64,000 nucleotides of DNA from Linnemannia elongata (GCA_036320915.1 JAXBDG010000019.1:186001-250000); one strand, 5' to 3'. Numbered from the stretch's first letter, positions 24,107-34,842 are shown. Notes: generated by a model from the sequence alone, not told the origin. A program made the numbers and translations.

Positions 24107-24294
24107 TTAGTCGCGGTACCATCCATCTTTGTCGCCAAGACACGAGCCCACAGGCACGATCTTGAATCCCTTCGAGAGGACATACTCGATCGCAAGCTTG
24201 GAGAAGACTTGGGCCGTCTTTGGCTCGGCATCATGCTGGAGACTGATGAACGTCTTGCCCGTCGTATTTCCCTGGAGCGCATCCTTGTACGCCT
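24107..24294 (-). pseudogene. Relic of a polysaccharide (chitin) deacetylase, C-terminal exon only
   Basis: The minus-strand frame after an acceptor (CTTGCAG) reads 62 codons with the recognisable NodB-domain C-terminal pattern: a 'GKTFISLQHD' strand (the family's 'I.L.HD' motif), then 'AIEYVLSKGFKIVPVGSCLGD' and a stop after GWYRD. In the family this part follows about 150 residues of catalytic domain bearing the TFDDGP and HxxxH metal-binding motifs. None of that appears upstream within 800 bp, so the gene is truncated. Chitin deacetylases remodel the cell wall to chitosan. The boundary near 24294 is inferred from loss of homology. Confidence 0.6.
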
Positions 24295-25262
24295 GCAAGT
24301 TCTTGTTTAGTGTACAAGACGTTCGATTACTTTGTGTTGGCTTTTTGTTCGCTGATGTGTTGTTGTTTGATAGGCAATATCTTTGAGAGAAAGTTGTGTA
24401 AGGATGTATGTTGATGGCTTCAAAGAAAAGGTGAGAGAGAGTGAGGGGAGTGATATGGTTTGAACAAAGAAAAAGGGTGCGACAAAGGCGGAGAGATAGG
24501 ACAGACTGTTTGTGTGTGCCTTTCCGGTTGCCCATGAAGAGGAGATTGTGTTGACACGGACGTAGCACGACTTTGCGTTTTGTGGGGTCGAACACCTAAT
24601 AAAATCAAGCGTAAAGGACGGTGGTCTCTGAGCCGGTTTTTGTGGTAAGAAGTTGGAAAGTGGGTGCCAAAGACAATCAACCGTTTCTTTGTACTTGCCT
24701 TTATTTTTCATGCGATTGAGAGGGGTGCCGAGTGGTAATGGTTGTTGTTTGTGTGCGCTCACTGCGTCAACAACGCCGCCATCATCAACAAAACAAGGCT
24801 CGCTGTTCTCTCTCTCTTCATCCTTTCCCCACTTATCGCGCCACAGCGGCTGAGGCTGACATACAAGTAGAATTCAAAAATTGTAGCGACCTCGGGAAAC
24901 ATTTCTTTTGTTTGTGTATTTTACACCCCTTGTTTGCTGTTGCGGCTCATGATTTCTTCTTTATCCGCCGTTGCACACGCCCAGCGTATGTGTCTTTATG
25001 TGTTGATGTGTGTGCGCACTTTTTGTCGGCTGCCCTTCTTCCTCTCTCCACAGTCGCATTGCCTTCAGAAAGGGGTTCAATGTGAGAGAACAGTGAAGCG
25101 AACATCTTTAAAGCGACAGCCGCATTGTCCTCTTCCTTTCTCTCTTTCTTTCTTTTTTTTTTGCACCTCTTGTCTTCTTTCCCACCGTCAACACCTCTCC
25201 ACACTTTTACTTCTCCCCTCACTCTCCCCTCCTTCGCAAACTCCAACACATACAACTGCAAT
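24295..25262. promoter_or_regulatory. Region upstream of MFE-2, no assigned gene
   Basis: 968 bp. A minus-strand open frame (24307-24762) does not resemble any family I know, and part of it is low-complexity. A short basic segment (VFDPTKRKVVLRPCQHN) after a TTATTAG acceptor near 24595 might be an exon of an unrecognised small gene. From about 25120 the plus strand is C/T-rich, as in other leaders here, and leads into the MFE-2 ATG. Confidence 0.35.
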
Positions 25263-27401
25263 ATGGCTGACAACCTTCGATTCGATGGTCGCGTTGTCGT
25301 CGTGACTGGTGCCGGCGGTGGACTCGGCAAGTCTCACTCCCTCTTCTTTGGATCCCGCGGTGCCTCGGTTGTCGTAAACGATCTCGGTGGCTCCCACACC
25401 GGTGAAGGAGCTTCGAGCCGCGCTGCCGATCTCGTTGTCGATGAGATCCGCGCCGCTGGTGGTAAAGCCGTTGCCAACTACGACTCTGTCCTTGACGGAG
25501 ATAAGATTATTGAGACTGCGATGAAGGCCTTTGGCCGTGTCGACATTGTCATCAACAACGCCGGTATCCTCAAGGATGTCTCATTTGCCCGTATGACCGA
25601 TCAGCAGTGGGATGCCATCTTCTCGGTCCACGTCGATGGCGCCTACAAGGTCACCAAGGCCGCCTGGCCTATCTTCCGCAAGCAAAAGTTCGGCCGTGTC
25701 ATCAACACCAGTACGTTGCAATCTCCTATGCTTTTTTTGGTCGGTCACTGTCAAGCACGAGTGTGGGGGTATTGAGACTGATTCGTGTTCGATGATGATT
25801 TTGTTATTTTCAATATCTAATTAGCCTCTGCTGCCGGTATCTACGGAAACTTTGGTAAGTAACCGATACCCCTTTTGCGCGTTACCAGCGGCCTGCCTAC
25901 CTTCGTGGCAGGATAAGGCGAACACGAACAAATGAACAACGATGCAAGACGGGCGACATTCACTTACCCCATTTGGAATCCTCTGTGCAATTGCTCACCC
26001 CACACATTTTTCTGAACGTTAACAGGTCAGGCCAACTACTCGGCTGCCAAGCTCGCATTGGTCGGCTTCACCAGAACGCTTGCTCTCGAGGGCAAGAAGG
26101 ACAACATCCACTGCAACGTCATTGCCCCCATCGCCGCCTCACGCATGACTGAAACCGTTCTTCCCCCAGACATGCTCGCCTCCCTCAAGCCCGATATGGT
26201 CACTCCCTTGGTCGCCTATCTCTGCCACGAAGAGACCACCGAGAACGGATCCCTCTTCGAGGTCGGTGCTGGCTATGTCGGCAAGCTCCGCTGGGAGCGT
26301 ACCGGAGGTCACGGGTTCCCTATTGACCAGAAGCTGTTGCCCGAACAAATCGCTGAGAAGTGGGACAAGATCACCGACTTTGAGGACGGTCGCGCCACCC
26401 ATCCGGACTCGACTACCAAGTCGATGGAGAGCATTATTTCCAACTTTGAGAACACTTCCAAGTCTGATACTGAAGCTGCTCGCCCCAACGTCATTTCTGA
26501 GGATGGCAAAGTCAATGTCGAGGCCGCAAAGGCGTTGACCTTCCCATCTGAGTCCTTCTCCTACACCGAGCGCGATGTTATCCTATACAACCTGGGTATC
26601 GGCGCCAAGCGTACCGATCTCCACCTCGTCTATGAGAACAGCGAGGCCTTTACCGCCGTCCCTACTTTCGGTGTCATCCCCTCCTTTGCGGCCATGAACG
26701 GCGTTCCATTTGGCGAGATCCTCCCCTCGTTTAACCCCATGATGCTCCTCCACGGCGAGCAATACCTCGAGATCATTCGGCCCTTCCCCGCCAACGCCAA
26801 GTTGACCTCCACCCCCTACGTCGTCGACATCCTAGACAAGGGTAAGGGATGTGTCGCCACCATTGGCGTCAAGACCACGGACGAGGAAGGCAACGATATC
26901 TGCGTCAACGAGTTCACTATGTTCATCCGCGGGGCCGGCAACTTTGGCGGCAAGAAGGAGGGCATCGACCGTGGTGCAGCCACAGCAGCCAACAAGATTC
27001 CCAACCGCAAGCCCGACCACGTCGTCACCGAGAAGACAGGCGAGGACCAGGCTGCGCTTTACCGTCTCTCAGGAGACTGGAACCCTCTCCACATTGACCC
27101 CGAGATGGCAGCTGTCGGGGGCTTTGAGATCCCCATCCTCCATGGTTTGTGTTCGTTCGGTATTGCTGGCAAGCACATCTTCAACGCCTACTGCAACAAT
27201 GATCCCAACAGCTTCAAGAACATCAAGGTCCGTTTTGCGAAGACTGTCAACCCGGGCGAAACTCTGGAGACGTCGATGTGGCGCGAGGGTGATAAGGTCC
27301 TGTTCCAGGTCCGTGCTATTGAACGTGATGCTATTGTCATCTCCAACGCGGCCGTTGAGCTCCAGGGTGAGGCCTCCAAGTCCTCCAAGCCCAAGCTGTA
27401 A
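25263..27401 (+). CDS. FOX2: Peroxisomal multifunctional enzyme type 2 (3R-hydroxyacyl-CoA dehydrogenase / enoyl-CoA hydratase 2)
   Basis: Three exons (25263-25710, 25825-25854, 26026-27401) give about 617 residues. The middle exon is only 30 nt. The N-terminal 300 residues are one short-chain dehydrogenase domain: cofactor loop [14 protein letters not shown], and catalytic Ser plus YSAAK. The C-terminal half is a MaoC/hydratase-2 hot-dog domain with the signature [17 protein letters not shown]. The enzyme carries out the hydration and second oxidation steps of peroxisomal beta-oxidation through (3R)-hydroxyacyl-CoA. The C-terminus ...SSKPKL ends in PKL, a weak variant of the SKL peroxisomal signal. 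Yeast-type Fox2 has two dehydrogenase domains; this protein has one and no SCP2 domain. Confidence 0.95.
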
Positions 27402-27692
27402 ATCCACGAGGTTGTATTTTTTCAGGTCTCTTATTTGATTCTCGAAAATAAAAAAAAATCGATACCACTTTTTGCTCTCACTCTCTACCTCTCTCGGTCC
27501 ACTGAAAAAAAAATTGCCACCATTTTTGATGTTGTACCTGAAAAAGAGACTCGCGTTTTGATCACTTTCTTCATTCTTTCTTTTTCATTACTACTTCCTA
27601 CTCCCTAGACTCTGACTCTACATTGCACACACATACATATTCTTTCATGACAACAACTTTTCCTCAATCAGGACCACGACCACCAGTCCTCC

Positions 27693-30138
27693 ATGGTACA
27701 ACCCAATAAAAAGACATCCCTAACAATTCATTCATTCAGTCACCCTTTTGAAATGGATCACTCACAAACACACTCCATTGTTTCTTCTCGTTACGCACAT
27801 AGTTGAAGCAAGGCTCGCGCCGCAATGCTCAGTACGCTACGAGACCATGCGAGACCGTGTCCACGCATTCTTAGTCTCGACAACGACCACCCTCACCTGC
27901 TTCCAAATGGTTGATACAATGCGCCAAAGCGAGGATGAGCTGGTCAGGACGTTTGTGGAACACATCCGGATCGGCGAGTGTTCAGGATATGGATCTATTC
28001 TTCGCAACAGATCCACCAACAACATCAAACGTGCAGGGAGCAGAGAGGGAAGGAGTGAGAGAGGCGCGAGGAGATCAGGAATTGATAGGACAGACGATCG
28101 GGGGACGAGGAGGATGAGGTCGTACAACACAACAGCCGACACAACTATGTCCTCGTCCAGCCAACAGCCCCACGAAAATGACGATGTCGATCCCGAACAA
28201 AAAACAGGACAGGAATCTACAGATGATTTACGAAGACAGTTATGGCAAGACGATGAAGAAAATGTTCAGAGCTTTGTGACAAGGGATGTGGAACTGTCGA
28301 TCCATGTGTATCAGCTTCAGAGGCAGGGCGCTGTCGAAGAGTATGGCGACTTTGGATCGGGAGATATGGACGAATCGGTGATGATGGCGCATCATTGGAC
28401 ACTACCATGTGAGGAGCTGGAAGGTGTCTGGGATAGGTACTTTTCAATCGCCATGTTCAACTGAAATGCACGACGTCGTGTTTTTCTTTCTGCGTATTAA
28501 GCCCTGATCAATGTCTCTTCTTGCCATTCGCGAAAATATATAGCTTGATCTTTGAGGATCGGTTGGAGGTCAAGTTACTGGAATATGTGTACACGACAAT
28601 CTTGTTCTCGGACAGAAACGTCAATCCACATCTTGTAGCATGGAACAGGTAAGGATCGAGCGAAAGCACTTTCATCTTCGTTCGGACAAGGGAATGAATG
28701 CGGGAATTAATTAGATTTTTTTATTATCCCTTCTTTTTTTTCGCATAGGGTTGTGCTGCTACACGGACCTCCTGGTACTGGAAAGACGTCTCTTTGTCGC
28801 GGGTTGGCCCAGACGTTGGGTATTCGGCTATCCCGAAGGTACTTTATTCTTAAATGATTGACTTGGGCTATGATCTTTCCGCGCAACTTTTTTTGTGGAG
28901 TTAGGGTTGAGCACGACTAACTGCAGTTGTTACTCTTGATGTGCATAGGTTCCACTTCACAAAATTGCTGGAGATCAACTGCCACAGTCTGTTTAGCAAG
29001 TGGTTCTCGGAGAGCGGAAAGCTGGTTCATCGCATGTTTGATCAGATCTGGAGGATGGTCGACGACGACGATACTTTTGTCTGTGTCCTCATCGGTAAGC
29101 ATAGTCATACCATACAAACTGGAGACATTACAATGGAGCAAGTGGAACGTGACACTAACTTATCAATGGACCATGATAGATGAGGTGGAAAGTTTGGCGG
29201 CGGCAAGAAAGGCCGCCCTTTCAGGAAATGAACCGTCGGACTCGATAAGGGTAATTATGGTCATGCATCTGAAGGGTGTGCTTGTTGTCGAAAGGAGATG
29301 AGAGAGCTGTTGAAGACTGCGAACTAATTCATATCTTGCCTGTCTACAGGTTGTCAATGCTCTCCTTACACAAATCGATCGACTAAAAAGAAGGAAGAAT
29401 GTATTGGTATTGACTACATCAAACATCACCGAAGCCATTGGTAAGCAATTACTCTTTGAAAGTCGCTCTGTAACGAACTTGACAGATCAAAATGAGGATT
29501 AGAGGAAAGCTAATGCCACTGATGTTTTTTTCGGGTTGATCATTCAGATATCGCCTTTATTGACCGTGCGGACATCAAGATGTATATTGGACTCCCTCCA
29601 CCTAAGGCTATTTACACCATTCTATGCTCTAGCCTCAATGAGCTTGGGCGAGCAGGGATCATCCACGCCAAGGTAAGCAACCCCTTCTCTCACTTCAAAC
29701 GCTCAACAGTACTCCTTTGAGTCTCAGCTAACCGACAACATGCATCTGATATTACTTAGCACCCGCTCCCGGAACGTAACGAAATCTGGAATTTTAGCAC
29801 ATACAACACTCCGGAGAACGCCCTTCTCATGTCACAGGTGATGGACTTGCAACGGATATCAGAATTGGCTCAAGGGATGAGTGGTCGTGCCATCCGCAAG
29901 TTGCCATTCCTTGCCCATGCCAATCATCTACAAGTATGTTCATTCTCTTAACCACTTGACGCCTTTTTTTGTTGTTTTACTTTGTGAATACTTTTGTATT
30001 GACTCCAGGCTACATTTACTTTTCTCGTTTGTTGTCCAGGTGTCTGTTTCTACGATGGATGCGTTTCTGACTGCCCTTTTTCTGACGGTTCAACAAGAAC
30101 AAGAATGTAATGCCCAGCTAAAAGAAGAACGATCATGA
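27693..30138 (+). CDS. PCH2: Pachytene checkpoint AAA+ ATPase Pch2/TRIP13
   Basis: Ten exons (27693-27738, 27803-28436, 28544-28648, 28749-28838, 28949-29094, 29180-29250, 29350-29440, 29548-29672, 29760-29933, 30040-30138) keep frame and give about 526 residues. Pch2/TRIP13 remodels HORMA-domain proteins (Hop1, Mad2) in meiosis and the spindle checkpoint. The match is strong: '[19 protein letters not shown]' before the ATPase, Walker [20 protein letters not shown], '[17 protein letters not shown]', Walker [16 protein letters not shown], '[17 protein letters not shown]', '[11 protein letters not shown]' and '[12 protein letters not shown]', then C-terminal '[16 protein letters not shown]'. 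The N-terminal region carries an Arg/Ser-rich insertion. The start is the least certain point: I used an ATG at 27693 joined by a 64-nt intron; an internal ATG at 27847 is the alternative. Confidence 0.93.
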
Positions 30139-30173
30139 AAACATCTGTCCATAAAATATACTCTCTACCTCTC

Positions 30174-30209
<36 letters not shown>

Positions 30210-30657
30210 TTCTTTATGTTGTTTGAATAAGAATAGAAGGGGGATATGCCTTACATATGAAACTCACTGAGGCATTGATTTGCACTCAGCAAGCGATTAA
30301 GAGTAGGTCTTTGCTCTCGAGCAGATAGAAAGTCCGACTTCACATAGACCAAAACGGTCGCGTGAGGCAAAGTGTTGTCTACCCGATAGGCAGACCCGAC
30401 AAGCACAAAAACTGTGCAAGCAGGCCACCCAAAAAACACACGAGTGTGCTTGAAGAGATTAGAAAAAAAGGTGTTTTTTCAGCCTTTAAAATTTTTCGGA
30501 GGGGGAGGTGGAAAGGGACTGGTTTCTGGACTGGAATTGAGAGAAGGTATGGTTCAAGGGCCGATACGAGATCATGGGAGTTCATGATATTGGATCCAAG
30601 TCTAGGTTTCGTTCGTAAAAGACAAGGTTTGGACTGCTTTCTTCAAGGCACCAAGTA
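30139..30657. other. Intergenic region between PCH2 and the transposon
   Basis: Contains a poly-T run (about 30178-30208) just after the PCH2 stop and no supported gene. It ends at the TA target dinucleotide (30656-30657) of the transposon. Confidence 0.6.
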
Positions 30658-30835
30658 CAGTCAAAAATGGTTTTTGGGTGCATTTTTACTATGAAAAATG
30701 CACCCAAAAAAAAATAAATGGACTGAATTGTTTCCCTAAGTGCACTATTCTAAAGCTAGAAAATACAGCCACGAATATATGGCGCACGTGAAGACTTTCC
30801 CCTTGCTGCAATCATGTCAAAAGAGAGAAAAAGTG
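30658..30835 (+). repeat. Left terminal inverted repeat (178 bp)
   Basis: Matches the inverse complement of 33029-33206 except for one base at position 6. It contains a nested perfect palindrome: 17-bp arms 30671-30687 and 30694-30710 around a 6-nt spacer. Confidence 0.95.
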
Positions 30836-30861
30836 GAGGTTTATTTTGTGTCCGCGAGATC

Positions 30862-32974
30862 CTAATGCAAGCCTTTGTTTCTGACGGCCGCGCAATCTCG
30901 CACGAATTGTTTTACTATCTTTCCAATCTCCTGACCTCCTTCCGAGTCGTTTTGTGCACGCAGTCGAGCTCGTTTGAAGCCATCGGTTGTGAGAACATCA
31001 CTGCTGCCTGCCATATCTTTCAGTGTTTGGATGGTCGTGTTGATATCCGTGTCTGACAAGGGTGAGCTACTGTGACTTGAAGCCTGGACATCGCCATCTC
31101 CGTCCACTGGATCTTGCTCTCCTCTATCCACATACGCTTGTTGCAGCGATCCTCTGGCCAACTCCTCCCCGCTCTCTACTATTGTGAAATTCAACTCATT
31201 CCCAACCCCTATCTTGGCAACGATATGCTCCAGATACGCCTTTTCCTGGTCCTTGTATTTTTCATGCTGAGTGTGTCGAGGTTTTGGCTGCTGCTGCTCT
31301 TCCTTTGTTGGTCGCTGTTGTCGGAGAGAATCGCGCATCTGTGTTGGAAGGACTGGGGTTTTGGCGAAGCAGTTGCGAATTGTGGAAGGCTTCATCTGAT
31401 CCCATGCATACGGGACCAGTGACCAGGCGTGCCCATTGGTGATACTTGTCGTTTGGTCGAAGTTGCGAGCATAATATTTTTCAAAGCCAAGCATCTCCAG
31501 AAATACTCGTTTGAATGCACTGATGACGCCCGCGTCGAGAGGTTGGGTAACCGAAGTTGAATTTACAGGTAATCGCCGAATGCGAAGATGCTTCCAACGC
31601 TCTCCTCCATAAGGGTTGCGCATATCGACATCGTTGTGCGGTCCTGCAGAATCCATCAGAAGAAGAGTGGGTTGGTCAAGATCATCGTCCAACTTTTGTA
31701 GCCAGCGTGTAAATACCTCGCCGTTCATCCACCCTTTCTTTGTTCTCGTCATAGTTATCTTCGCGGCAGCCTCCTTTTCGACGTCTCTGGGGATGTGTTG
31801 ACCTAATATGTATCAAACAGTTATAAAGATTAACATCTGAAAAAAGACATGTCGTCAAGGTCATTCAAGCAGAAGTCACTCACGCAGAACATAAATACAT
31901 TACCGATAACTTGCGGCCTCAATGATTCTTTTTTCTTGGCCATAGCGAGTGATGTTCCAGAAGCATTGATGCAAAACATAACAGATACTCTGCAGTCCCG
32001 GATTGCCTTGGCGCCTGATGTGGAAAGTGAGGTCGTATACGATTTGGTGTCCAGTTCCTTCACATACATCCCAGTCTCATCACAGTTGAAAATATTGTCG
32101 GGAGTGTACTGGGCGCAAAGCTGGCGAATTTCGATAAGCTCGGGTTCGATAGCCTCCAAGTCGACCTCTCCTGCCTCTCCATGAAGAGATATGATACCGT
32201 TTCCTGAATTTGTCGAGCCACCAAGCCGAAAATGATAATGGCGCCTTGGACCGAGTACCATCCGATTCATCCCTGAGATCACAAAGTACTGTGCAAGCGA
32301 AATGACCTGCATTTTGCATCAACTTGCCCGACACAGGGACATTCTTCTTACGTTGGTCATGCAGCCAGCGAAGCATGACCTGCTCAAGCATCAGATCTTT
32401 CTGCTTGACAAGGTAATGAGCGCCTTTCGGGAGAGCTACAGCGCCTGCGCGTATCTATTGAACGTTGAGGAGTAATTAGGAGGAGTATCGATTAATTACC
32501 TTGGATACCTTGAATATGTATAGCACTTGATAGCTAGCTATGTGAGAATACCTCGTCTTCTCGCCTGAGCATCTTATAAAGGGTATTTCTATGAAGGTCG
32601 ATTCCCATCGCAGGCCCAAAATCAAGCTGTTTAAAGGTAAACGAAAAGTTCTCCTTCCGTCTTTCAAGGTAATGATATATGTCCAACAGCTCGACTCGGG
32701 CTTCTAGGGAACGGGAGACTCTTTTTAACGGGATCTCGAACTGGTCGGCAGTAGGAAACAGGATAACAGCAGCCATGTCATCGTTCCTTGCACTGGTCAA
32801 AAGGTCATTGTATCGTAGTCGGCGACGGGCTTTGATCTCTTCAAGCTCTTGTTTGGTGTATGTTTTGTCCTTCTTGGAAACGAGAAAAGGAGGGGCAGGT
32901 CCCAGTTTTCGGGCTCGCGTCTTCACCTCTTCCGCAATCGACCGATGTGCAAGCCTGACCTTGTTCTTTGGCAT
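30862..32974 (-). pseudogene. Transposase of pogo/Tigger type, apparent single frameshift
   Basis: Three exons on the minus strand (32974-32552, 32454-31904, 31802-30862), about 635 codons. Exon 1 starts MPKNKVRLAHRS and carries an N-terminal DNA-binding helix region ending LYKMLRREDE. Exon 2 has the CENP-B HTH part (GAHYLVKQKDLMLEQVMLRW, then SAWWLDKFRKRYHIS). Near 32181-32200 the reading frame shifts by one base and continues as LHGEAGEVDLEAIEPEL, then NCDETGMY with the first catalytic Asp. Exon 3 has LLLMDSAGPHN (second Asp) and QPLDAGVISAFK (third Asp). No intron of plausible size explains the shift, so the copy is probably inactive unless this is a sequencing error. The C-terminal 150 residues are low-complexity and acidic/serine-rich. 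Confidence 0.85.
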
Positions 32975-33028
32975 GGTGAATGGTGGTTGAGATGTGCAAT
33001 GTATACCAATTCCATGCACGACTTTTTA

Positions 33029-33206
33029 CACTTTTTCTCTCTTTTGACATGATTGCAGCAAGGGGAAAGTCTTCACGTGCGCCATATATTCGTGGCTGTA
33101 TTTTCTAGCTTTAGAATAGTGCACTTAGGGAAACAATTCAGTCCATTTATTTTTTTTTGGGTGCATTTTTCATAGTAAAAATGCACCCAAAAACCATTTT
33201 CGACTG
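33029..33206 (-). repeat. Right terminal inverted repeat (178 bp)
   Basis: Inverse complement of 30658-30835. The nested palindrome lies at 33154-33193. The transposase ATG (32974) is just inside this repeat, so its promoter probably lies within the repeat. Confidence 0.95.
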
Positions 33207-34842
33207 TACGTGCATTCAAGACGTGGAGAGGGATCACCAAAAGAAACAAAAATGAGTACGTCTTAACTATCAACAAACAAACGTTTTATTTTCAATATGG
33301 AGACGTCTAAAGAGAGAAGTGGTAGGTGTGAAATTGGTATCAAGAGGAGGCTACAAGATCCAATGTTCGAATTGCTAACCGCGTCCCGAACATATACACA
33401 GACGATATTCCTAGGAGCCATTAGAGCTGTCCTGGAAAAAAAACAGACGTTCTCGTCGTTCCCATGATGACATCCAGTACAATAGGAAAATGGAAATAGA
33501 GGATCACACGCCGCACTTTTTTCTTACAGCAATGTTAATCCCCTCACGTTTCTATGTCAAAATAACTCTTATACGCTCAGCCAGTGGCTTCCCGTCGTCA
33601 CGTCTTGTACGTTTCAAGTGTTAAAAAAAACGTACAGGCTAGCGAAAGAATTATTAAGCTTCCAAAACATGGCTATGTATCTCAGCTCGCTCGCTTCGGC
33701 TAACATTCTTTTTATGAGAGGCATGGAAACCCGCAACTGGGCGTCAAAGGCAAGAAAGGGAAGAAAAAAAGAAAAGAATAAGAAACACCTTCCTCCACGT
33801 TTTCTTCCTCCGAACAAAACTGCGACACGCCATTCAGAAAGGCATTGGATCCTCCGGGAGAAATGGGATGTTCAACTACAGCCGTAATTGTTTTCAGAAG
33901 CATACATCCCGCAATGACAAGAAAAGAGCCCATTTCGCCTTTTTTCACTTTTTTTTTTTGCTCCAGGCCATGGCAGCGACTTAGAACTACCATTTGTCAA
34001 ATCCCGACATTTCAAAGATGAAAAAAAACACACTTGGTACTGTATATGTGGCCTCATGGAAAGAAGGAAATGAAAATCAGACGCGCAGAGGAGAAGAATT
34101 GAAGGGACATTTGACCATGGATAAGACTGAAAGGAGGGGTAATACCTTTTGCCGTTCGCCACCAAAAAAAAAAAAAAAAAAAAAAAAGTAGTAAATCGAC
34201 ACACAGCTCAATTAGCAATCATTTGAACATCGCTCTTCATTTTTCATCTTTCAGGTATTCACCACGGGAGAGGGGAGCAGTGTATGAACGAATAGGGGAC
34301 GGGACTAGGGATAGTCTTTTTTTTTTTTTTTTTTTTTTCCTTGCGAAGAGGTGCTGGCGTTTCATTTTTTTTTTTTTTTTTTTTTTTTTGAATGCGCAGA
34401 CGTACAGGTGAACTTTATCCATCACAAAATTTGTCATCGCGGTCTTTTCAATGGTTATTTTTCCAGTACACGCTCTCCCTTTCATTTTTTTTTGTTCCCT
34501 CAGTCAGAGAAAGTGAGAGAGAGGGGGAGGAGAGAATGGAGTAGGAAAGGACAAGAGAGAGGCAGTCGATTTGGCACTCAGGCACAACAAAAAGGAAAAT
34601 GACCACTGACAATCTACGCCATTGACGGCTCCAATCTAACGCGCAGAAAATTATAAAGAGGGGCCAATCTCCCACATTTTTTTTCTGCTCATCATCTTCT
34701 GCGACAATAACAACGAGCTTCTCCTCTCCTCCTTCTTTAACTGGTTCTCTAGCATATCCTCTAAGTGTTTTTACCTACACACACAAACTTCTTGTAGCAT
34801 ATCCTTTCAACTGTCAAATCACCCGTTCAAAGAACGTTCACG
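33207..34842. other. Gene-free stretch with homopolymers
   Basis: About 1.6 kb with no supported gene on either strand. It holds an A run (34164-34187) and T runs (about 34318-34339 and 34364-34389). The last 150 bp (CTTCTCCTCTCC and CACACACAAAC-like sequence) look like the leader of the MFS gene at 34843. Confidence 0.55.

Larger units (their letters stand above)
30658..33206 (-). mobile_element. pogo/Tigger-like DNA transposon with 178-bp terminal inverted repeats
   Basis: A complete 2549-bp element. It starts CAGTCAAAAATGG at 30658 and ends in the inverse complement CCATTTTCGACTG at 33206, flanked by TA on both sides (30656-30657 and 33207-33208), the target duplication of the Tc1/mariner superfamily. 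The inverted repeats are 178 bp each, and I find a single mismatch between them (177/178). One minus-strand transposase gene fills the interior; its ATG is only 55 bp inside the right repeat. A CENP-B-type helix-turn-helix plus a DDE domain place it in the pogo/Tigger/Fot1 branch. The near-identical ends indicate recent insertion. Confidence 0.95.

Noticed and set aside
24307..24762. 151-codon minus-strand frame next to the deacetylase relic, considered as a small ribosomal or mitochondrial gene
   Set aside because: I tried several splice combinations around the TTATTAG acceptor and none gave a recognisable family; left unassigned.
28749..29440. Pch2 ATPase as a generic proteasomal or Cdc48 AAA protein
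   Set aside because: The [20 protein letters not shown] and RADIKMYIG blocks and the C-terminal RKLPFLAHA are specific to TRIP13/Pch2.
32181..32210. Micro-intron in the transposase instead of a frameshift
   Set aside because: The only GT...AG pair that fits would be about 27 nt; other introns in this window whose splice sites I located are longer, so a one-base shift is simpler.
30658..33206. Retroelement or Helitron
   Set aside because: No reverse transcriptase, long terminal repeat or Rep/helicase motif; TA duplication, TIRs and DDE motifs fit pogo/Tigger.
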